The notes under the pieces: model-generated | The model's input: only the letters and a program-made list of their open reading frames with translations | The model's database searches: none | What the model was told of the DNA's origin: nothing | Source: Siphonodentalium dalli | Lineage: Eukaryota > Mollusca > Scaphopoda > Gadilida > Siphonodentaliidae | Reading direction: 5' to 3' | NCBI GenBank assembly: GCA_032622095.1 | Contig: CP136061.1 | Location: 46,073,797-46,137,796 of the forward strand | DNA length: 64,000 nt | Translations under genes and position numbers: made by a program | Part shown: positions 56,901-64,000 of the stretch, in pieces | Numbering within the stretch: the first letter of the stretch is position 1 | How the letters are laid out: the number at the start of each line of letters is the position of its first letter

Positions 56901-56930
56901 TGACCTATAGTTTTAATACAGTCATGTTAA

Positions 56931-57399
56931 AGGTACTCAACCCGTAAAGAGGGTCCCCATCTCAACATATTCCAACAACAACAATCCGATCAGAGGGTCC
57001 TATATTACTATTTCTTTGGCTTTGGGGGTAAAAAATATTTGATTCGAGTCGAGGAACCCATCAAACAAAGCTCAGAGTTATTAGATATTGATTTTTGAAA
57101 ATTCTTATGTTCTCGAGATGAGTACTTATAACTGCCGTCAATTTGGTAACATGCTCGAGATTTTACGCCAAAATTCTATTCAAACAGACAAGGATGGATA
57201 ACTCTATAATCAAGTGGTAATAATTGACTACGTACTGGGCCAGGAAGAATTCCCGATAATGAAAAATAATAGATTTCTAAAATCGATATCTAACAAATCT
57301 GAGCTTTGATGGGTGACTTCCTCGACTCGAATCAAATATTTTTGACCCCCGAAGCCATTGAAATAGTAATTGAGAGGAGTTTTATCGGGTTGAGTACCT
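56931..57399. mobile_element. MITE of the AGGTACTCAA family, best-preserved ends
   Basis: TTAA at 56927-56930 and 57400-57403. Ends AGGTACTCAACCCG and CGGGTTGAGTACCT are perfect inverted repeats. The family core is inverted relative to the other copies. Confidence 0.75.
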
Positions 57400-57403
57400 T
57401 TAA

Positions 57404-58470
57404 TCGGCGTTCGTTTGCCCGTAACGGGCATTCACATATCACGCAACCACGTCGCATCCGATCATTACTGTGTCGGAACACAGAGTAATGTTTGTATATG
57501 TTTATGTATAGCTATCATGACTTTTCCTCTTAATCTGCAACTGAGCAGTTTGGTGAGACAATTTAATGCATCTGTTTGAGACAGTACAGCCAAAGACACA
57601 GACTTCCCTAAAGCTAAACGGCGTTATAATTATCTATAATGGTACGATCGAGTGTGTTTGGATGCAATGGTTTGGAAATTTGACCGAGACATGGCTCGCA
57701 TGGTTGCTTGAATCTGTGAGATAATAATTGTGATTGAGTGCATATAGTTCATATAGTTTCAGGGGCGCACTTTCGTGTCTTTGCACTAATTCATCTTCGT
57801 GATTAAAGTTGCACGTCTGCTTGGGGATATGACCCTGCATGTATAAGGTGTGAATTTGAGATGTTATTGGCATATTCTCAAAATGTGATGTGTGGAACTG
57901 GCTTATTTCACAATGCAGATTCCGATATCTAACCATTTTCTCATCGGTTCTATTTTCCCAATGGCAAATTTGGCTGTCATTTTTTTTTTCAATTCGTCAC
58001 ATGAAGAAGTGCATTTGAGTGCAAAAATGTGAACGACACTGTACTGGTTGCCGTCGTTACCCAAGGCAGAAAAGATCCAGTTACTACGAATCGAGCGGCT
58101 GGTTCGACTCACATGCCCTTGGTGAAAATTACTAAAATACCAAAATAGAGTATATACCGTATATAGTCTATATTTGTATTTGAGTAATTTTCCCCAGGGG
58201 CCTGTAGTTCGACTGGGGCCAGGACCAGTTTAGTGTGCGATATTCCACAATTATTGTCTCTATTTGTTTACTTCGTGGAAGTAAAAGCACATTTTGATAA
58301 CCGATTTTCGTCTCAAAGGTGATATAATTGTTTAGTGAATGAAAAATGCTATCTATAGCTGAAATTTAGATAGTTGTTGTCGAATTTCGCGCGATAGACT
58401 GGTCCTTGTCTTTGTTCGCCGAAAGGTTGAAAACGTAGTACTTAACCTTAACCTTCTGCTATATATAGTG
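57404..58470. other. Noncoding stretch, nothing recognised
   Basis: ORFs of up to 100 codons on the minus strand show no domain. TTGTCGAATTTCGCGCGATAG at about 58378 recurs, diverged, near 21652, indicating another dispersed repeat. Confidence 0.35.
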
Positions 58471-58475
58471 AGTCT

Positions 58476-58709
58476 TTATTTAAGTCTCCTGTCTTGTAGA
58501 CTTTGCCAGTGTAGGTTGTCAAGCTTCTCGGTTACTAAGCTAGTGTTGGAATCTGTTGAAATATATCTGGCTGAGCGGCGTTGTATTTTTTCTATTTTGT
58601 CCATTTGTCCTTTGTCATGTGATTCCCATATTGTAGCGCTATATTCAAGTTTGGGCCTGACCAGTGCTTGATATGCTCTGTACCTGGTGTCTAGAGCTGT
58701 AGGTAGCAT
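58476..58709 (-). pseudogene. LINE reverse transcriptase C-terminal remnant
   Basis: Reads RYRAYQALVRPKLEYSATIW, then MDKIEKIQRRSARYISTD and KLDNLHWQSLQDRR. This is the post-catalytic part of LINE reverse transcriptases (LVRPxLEYxxxxW, then IExxQRRAxRxxxxD, then LxWxxLxxRR). No catalytic motif remains, so the copy is dead and 5'-truncated. Confidence 0.75.
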
Positions 58710-58889
58710 TACTAGCCTTGGACATTAATACCAGTGCATTATGAGAGGATCCGATCGAGGTACGAAATTCATAAAAATTATACATTTTTAGATGTTTCTG
58801 AGATTCTGTTGCTTATGAACTATCCATAATAGTGATATCGGTGATTGATTCGTGGTGGATTGCGAATTTCGATACAAAGTCCGACTGAT

Positions 58890-58983
58890 ACCAAGTAAGA
58901 TTCGAACCCCGGCCCGACGGCGTCGAAGTTGCAATGGATCTCAGAGTTCGGCCCACTAACCAACCGAACTATCCGCTCAGGAC
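58890..58983 (-). repeat. tRNA-like SINE head (pol III promoter boxes)
   Basis: On the minus strand CCTGAGCGGATAGTTCGGTT, then GGTTAGTGGGC, resembles an A box, and GGGGTTCGAATC is a clear B box about 60 nt on. The stem pairs of a real tRNA are not convincing, so this is a tRNA-derived repeat, not a tRNA gene. Confidence 0.6.
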
Positions 58984-59121
58984 TTAGGGGTGTATTGTGT
59001 CATCGGTGACTCATCACTAATAGTAATAAGGCTGAGCATAATACTATGCCTCCATACTGCACGAAATGTCTGCCTCTTTCCAGTGTTCTAACAATATCTC
59101 AAACACAACTGCATATTACTT

Positions 59122-59268
59122 AAGAAATAAATACACGGTGTAGAGGTGTGTATGGTCAAGTTGTACCACAAAAAACTGATTGTAGGACGACGCGTAGCGG
59201 AGTCCTACAATCAGTTTTTTGTGGTACAACTTGACCATACACACCGATACACCGTGTATTTATTTCTT
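59122..59268. repeat. 147-bp near-perfect foldback palindrome
   Basis: Arms AAGAAATAAATACACGGTGT ... TGATTGTAGGAC are repeated inverted around a short GACGCGTAGCGGA centre. Small differences (TAGAGG versus CGATA) lie near the base. Confidence 0.85.
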
Positions 59269-61529
59269 TTGTAATACGACTGAAAGTTTATGGTCACAAT
59301 TCGACTGAATAGTCAACGAAATACTGCGCTTTTTCGGTCTCAGGTGAGAAAACATTTCGTGGTGTAATTCGTATTGGGCGTACTCGATTCTTTGCATGGA
59401 GTACTCTAGTAATTTGTTTGCGTAAATAATCGTTGTGATTGGCTAAAAAACGATGTGTTTTCAGCGGCGCCCGTGCCTTTCATTTAAATTGTACAGGAAA
59501 TACGATTGCTGTCATTTCTGTGTTGAACGTTGTTGGGACAACATGAATATTATCATCGACTATGGACCATTTTCCTTACACAAAGCGATCTAAATGATCT
59601 AGTTTACTAAACTAATCTTATTCCCCTTCTGTACTGGTGAACAAGCGCTTTCATTTTCAACTTGATTCCGAAATATCGAATATGATCGAGATTCGAATCG
59701 ACGAATGCACAGCCCGGCCCCATGGATTTATTTTGTCATTTAATATACTTATTAAGTAACTTTCTTTGGTCGTAACATATATCAGTATATAATAACATCA
59801 TTTGGACCATATTCATTGGCAACCAAACTGGTTTCAAGCGAAAAATCGCTAGAAAATTCGCAAGATTGTCAAGATGTAGCAAAATAATTCGGAAAAGACT
59901 GACGGACACACCTTATACGACGGAAGTAAAATTTACGTTTCGCGCATGCGCTATAATCACTTTTGCGAACAAAGTTTTTTCTCTAGCTGAATTCAAACTT
60001 AATTGGTTAGAACACGCATTTGAATACGATTATCGGAGTTTAGGGAAAATGGATGTGGTGTTGAGTGGGAACGTTACATCCTTCCATATGAATTCAACGA
60101 CTATTGCCTGGAAAAACTGGTTAAAAACTCGATTTGAATCGAAGTTCGGGTGACACTGACGGTGAATCGTGAGTGGTGATGTTGACATTCACATTGTTGT
60201 CATTGTTTTGTCAGCGGCAACACTCGGTTCTCAACTAGAAGATTTTGGAACATCGGAGATTAAACACACACACATACTGATTATACGCCAGGAACATTCT
60301 CACACGAAGAAAACCACAACACAAGTGATCTAATATTATCAACTGCAAGTGACTACGAGTACGAAGACACAACATTCAACAACAACAACAGTGTGGATAG
60401 GTCTGGATAGCAAGTTAGCAACAGCATGAAATGTAGTATTGTACCAACCACGGTGGAATGGCACAGTACAATTAGGATTTTGGACTGAACTGGACTTAAC
60501 TTAAGTCTAACTGGAGTACAAGCACCACAACACTCAACAGTTACTACCACTACCAGTATAGTGTATACCACTACTGCCAAGTACTGGCTCTAGTAAATTT
60601 AAAATGACTAATTTGAATTTTTTCAAGTATCATGTGGCATGAAATAAATAACCCTAATGTGGAAGCCGAAGGTGTATTCAAGTAATTTATTAATACATAG
60701 CTGTAGCTCAAGGCTGTTACTACTAGTAGTATTAGAGGCTTAGCCATTCCCAAACATTCGACAATAAATCTAGTTCAGTCATGAAGGCCGGTAGTGCCTA
60801 CCCTTCTACAACAACCTGTGAAAGCTGTCATATTGACCTACAATAAATCCTGCCAGAAGCTGAGGTTTGGCACACAGCAATATATAAATTGGCCATTAAA
60901 TTGATAATTATAATATATGATTTCATTCCATTTAAAAATTAAAAATTCCATAAAAATTGCTATTGAGATTTGAGAATATACCTGTGCGATTGACTTCAGA
61001 TTCAAATTATCAGTTCTCATTCCCATGATTTCCAGTCTCAATCCCAGTCCTCTTAATTCAGATTGTTTGGCTTCGGCAATCCGCTACGGCAACAGTATGC
61101 CGTGGCCCAGTTTGCTTCAGCAAATTGCTTCGGCAATGCTGATTGCCGCAGCCAATTATGAAGGCTGCAATCCAGGATTCAGTTTCAAGCCTGCCACAGC
61201 TAGTAAGAGTCAATTGTGGTCAGATCAGTTTAAATATAGACATATTTTGAATTCATATTTCATTTAATTACATACTTTTGAAAAATTATTCAAAAGTAGG
61301 TACATGTACTAACCAACTGACTATAGTATGATTCATTTAGTAAAAATTCATAGTAAGTACCACAATAAATCAATTTGAAAATCAGTCTTCTTGAATCAAT
61401 CTCTCCACGAGGTCATCGGTGGTGCTATCCCTACCCCTTCCTCATCTGACCCCAGGCTCCAATTCAATTCATTTATTTCTCATTTCCTTAACAAAAGCAT
61501 TGAGATAAGTATATATAATTGATGCTGAA
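59269..61529. other. Noncoding stretch, no confident gene
   Basis: A 95-codon ORF at 59866-60153 has ordinary amino-acid composition but no domain, and includes a GCGCATGCGC site (59942-59951), an NRF1-type promoter motif; it is left uncalled. Around 61066-61155 TTCGGCAAT and ATTGCCGCAG blocks form short inverted repeats. Confidence 0.4.
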
Positions 61530-61800
61530 TACTAGTACCAAGCCTTGAAATAGGGTGTCTGTCATTTGCAGAATGAGGTCCCCAGAGGGTGAATTTAGTG
61601 ATGCTACCCCACATAGCGGGCTAGCATCACCAATTCACCCTCTGGGAACCTCATTCTGCTGAGGTGTAAGCAGAATGAGGTCCCCAGAGGGTGAATTTGG
61701 TGATGCTAGCCCGCTATGCGGGGTAGCATCACTAAATTCACCCTCTGGGGACCTCATTCTGCAAATGACAGACACCCTATTTCAAGGCATGACTAGTACT
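61530..61800. mobile_element. Foldback MITE, best copy of the GCAGAATGAGG family
   Basis: Nearly perfect palindrome from AGCCTTGAAATAGGGTGTCT to its complement. Each half is itself a hairpin (GAGGTCCCCAGAGGGTGAAT against ATTCACCCTCTGGGAACCTC), so the whole makes a cross with four arms. Confidence 0.85.
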
Positions 61801-61922
61801 AATTATAACTACATGTGTAGTACTAATTATAGATATCTGGAGGTGATTTCTGTGTACCAGATATTCTGGAACTGTAAGATATATCTGATTGAGAATGATG
61901 TCTGGAAGTAGTGAGGGTGTTA

Positions 61923-61946
61923 CCCCCCCCCCCCCCCCCCCCCCCC
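61923..61946 (+). repeat. Poly-C tract
   Basis: About 24 uninterrupted C bases. Confidence 0.8.
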
Positions 61947-62149
61947 ACATTCTGGTATGCACAGCTTGTATAGCATCAAATTGTTAAAACAAATTATGAT
62001 CTGCTAGTCAAAATAAAATATTTTGATGTAATTCAGTTGCATACATCTTGATGTGTTTGAAGTTTATGAACAGTACTGCAACAATTCTGCGAATATTATC
62101 ACATTTAATAGTGTGAAATAACCTTGACTTGTATACTATATATTCTTAA

Positions 62150-63060
62150 CCAGTACTCAGGAGTCACTGTCACCCCTCTTGTTATTCCAAATTTATGTGG
62201 GTAATTCTGCATAATTCCATTTTCACCCCCTCCCACCCTTGCACCTCACCGCTCAGGCTAATATCCTATATTTTCATAAACCATGGTTCTATATTCCCGG
62301 TATGAGAACATTCAGATATTTTAACCTGAAAAATTGCATAAATCCTAACATCTAGTGGTCTAACTCCACTGTTACTCCAGACAAATGCACACGGCTATGG
62401 GCAAGAGACCAGGACACACCGGGCTGACCATGGTTGTTTGGCCCAGTGTGAGAAAATTTTGAAAACTTTTCAGGAAAATCGCAAATCCTAGCATCTAGAC
62501 TGGCCTCAACTGACACTTTCCTATAGTGTTGGTAATTTCAAACCTCATAGACCACCTCAGGTTGGGAAATTCCCCAATTGATGACCATTTCGAAATAATC
62601 CACAAGGGCGCGGCGTGTGAAAATATTTTAATCTGAACAAGAAAATTGCAAATCTTAGCATCTAGACTAGCCTCAAGCCTTCCTAGAGTTGGAAATTGAA
62701 CTGATGACAATTCCAATGACAATTTTAACCAAATGTATGACAATATTGTTTTCTTAAATTAACTAGCAGTTTTTGACTGGCCACGGGAGAGGGACCAGGA
62801 CACAAGGTTTCCAAGTGTTGGCAATTTCCAACCTGTCACCCCCCCCCCCCCCCTAAGGTTGGAATATATCCAACTGATGACAATTTCAGTCCAAAACTTT
62901 TACAAAAAATAGTAAAATATTCAAATATTGGTCCAAAAACAATTAATTCCCTGAATAAATTGTTTGAAAATCAAAATACAAGAACATATTCAACCTAGTG
63001 TTGGTGTGAAATTTCCACCTAATTTTTACCCCCCCCCCCCCCCCATGTCGCCACGTCTGA
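62150..63060. repeat. Decayed relative of the CAGGGACGTGG hAT family
   Basis: AATTTCCAACCTGTCACC, CAACTGATGACAATTT and the right end CGCCACGTCTG parallel 11976-12860. The left end and target duplication are not recognisable. Confidence 0.55.
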
Positions 63061-63244
63061 AGATGATCAGAGTATTTTTTCCATACAAAAATAAGTATAT
63101 AAATCTAATATAAACAACATACTAAAAATCAACAAGAATCAAATTCACAATTCCTTCCAATTGCAAGTCTGTTTTGTAGATCTTACTTTTACTGATTACA
63201 GAACAAAACTTTGCAATGTTCAAGTATTCCAAGAACTAGATAAA

Positions 63245-63356
63245 ATGAAGGGCTAATCATTGTTTTAGTAATTTTCTGACTAGATTGTGCAAAAACATGA
63301 AGGGTTAATTTGTTGTTTTAGTAATTTTCTGACCAGATTGTGCAAAAACATGAAGA
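63245..63356 (+). repeat. 53-bp tandem duplication
   Basis: TGTTTTAGTAATTTTCTGAC and AGATTGTGCAAAAACATGAA occur twice, 53 bp apart, with few changes. Confidence 0.8.
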
Positions 63357-64000
63357 CAAAATGTGTGTTCCATGGTATGGACTTAGCCCAATTTGCCAAT
63401 GAAATAGAACTTGTGTGATGAAATGCCATATTTGAGATCATGTAAATCAATAAATGATATCCATATGCCCTGCTTTTCTTGTAACATTTTAAGTATACTA
63501 GATTAAACAAAGTGAGGGAATTTCCAAACCCAAACACATTGTGATGATATTTTATCAAACTAAAGTGTTGTAAGAGGAAAGTTCAAATAATTTTGCACAT
63601 TAAACACCGGTTGTTTTTTCTATTTCATGTGCACCAAAACTTTTAAAATAGACAAAAATGCCCAAATTTTCTTCAACAATTTTTTGCAATTATTTTACAA
63701 TTTGTTCAATCTAGTATACTATTACAGTTAATATGAGAAAATTAGAGCATTCATATTTCAATTTATTTCATATTTCTATAGCTATTAAAATACTTGACCA
63801 GAAAATATGGAATTTAGCACATTCCCTTAGTTTCTCACTTTAAGCTGATAATAAACGCTCTTTATTTGTAATTATTAGTGCCCCTTTAATTCATCTGAGG
63901 TCAATGACACCTATCTCATGGCACTGCCTCAACTTACCTCTGTGTGCAAATTTTCCCATATATGTTCTGAGCTGATAACAAGTGCTCTTCGTTTATTGTT
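63357..64000. other. Noncoding end of the window
   Basis: No gene. At 63850-63866 AATAAACGCTCTTTATT is identical to the site in the Polinton TIRs. The window closes with a similar GTGCTCTTCGTTTATTG. Confidence 0.5.

Noticed and set aside
58890-58983. Functional tRNA gene
   Set aside because: A and B boxes are present, but the acceptor and anticodon stems do not pair convincingly; SINE-derived sequence fits better.
59866-60153. 95-codon ORF near an NRF1-like site
   Set aside because: Normal composition but no family match and no poly(A) signal or splice support; left as noncoding.

Overview
This is animal nuclear DNA, most likely from a marine invertebrate. It is AT-rich, has GT-AG introns and AATAAA poly(A) signals, and is packed with MITEs, foldback elements and decayed retroelements. 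I cannot name the species. No bacterial operon, rRNA, canonical tRNA gene or CRISPR array is present.

Layout. 1-2690: degenerate tandem repeats and a basic, probably repeat-derived ORF on the minus strand. 4295-18192: part of a minus-strand host gene. Five exons join in phase: a signal-peptide exon, three mini-exons of 24-30 bp (two of them a tandem duplication) and a VWA-domain exon; further exons should lie left of the window. 18.5-34.4 kb: noncoding and repeat-rich, holding four hAT-like elements or relatives (two with perfect 8-bp target duplications; another such pair lies in intron 4 of the host gene at 11976-12860), a 3.2-kb Mutator-like element with 97-bp TIRs and a 9-bp duplication, and an A-B-C higher-order tandem repeat. 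34.46-35.13 kb: a palindromic satellite between inverted repeats.

35.5-56.1 kb is a four-level nest. An old dispersed repeat is split at a TA by a CACTA-like element (35658-56000, CACTG ends). That element is split by a Polinton/Maverick (37428-54787; 17,360 bp, about 1.2-kb TIRs, perfect 6-bp duplication AACATA). The Polinton DNA polymerase gene is in turn split by a 964-bp hAT-like element (47636-48599, 8-bp duplication AGCGTGAC).

The Polinton has eight further plus-strand genes after a TATA box and the packaging ATPase, nearly end to end: two small proteins, DDE integrase with chromodomain, a membrane protein, two candidate capsid-associated proteins, the double-jelly-roll major capsid protein and an adenain-like protease. 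Several junctions are TGATG, ATGA or TAATG overlaps. The minus strand carries protein-primed DNA polymerase B (one 651-bp intron, one frameshift, the hAT insertion) and, 11 nt apart, a two-domain PC4-like protein and a TATA-binding-protein (TBP) homologue. The TBP-like protein keeps all four DNA-intercalating phenylalanine positions. A mobile element carrying a TBP-like factor beside a tandem PC4-like factor suggests that it brings its own promoter-recognition module; this is the most striking result of the window.

56.1-64 kb: more MITE copies, a LINE remnant, a tRNA-like SINE head, perfect foldbacks and C-rich hAT relatives. No confident host gene is seen there.
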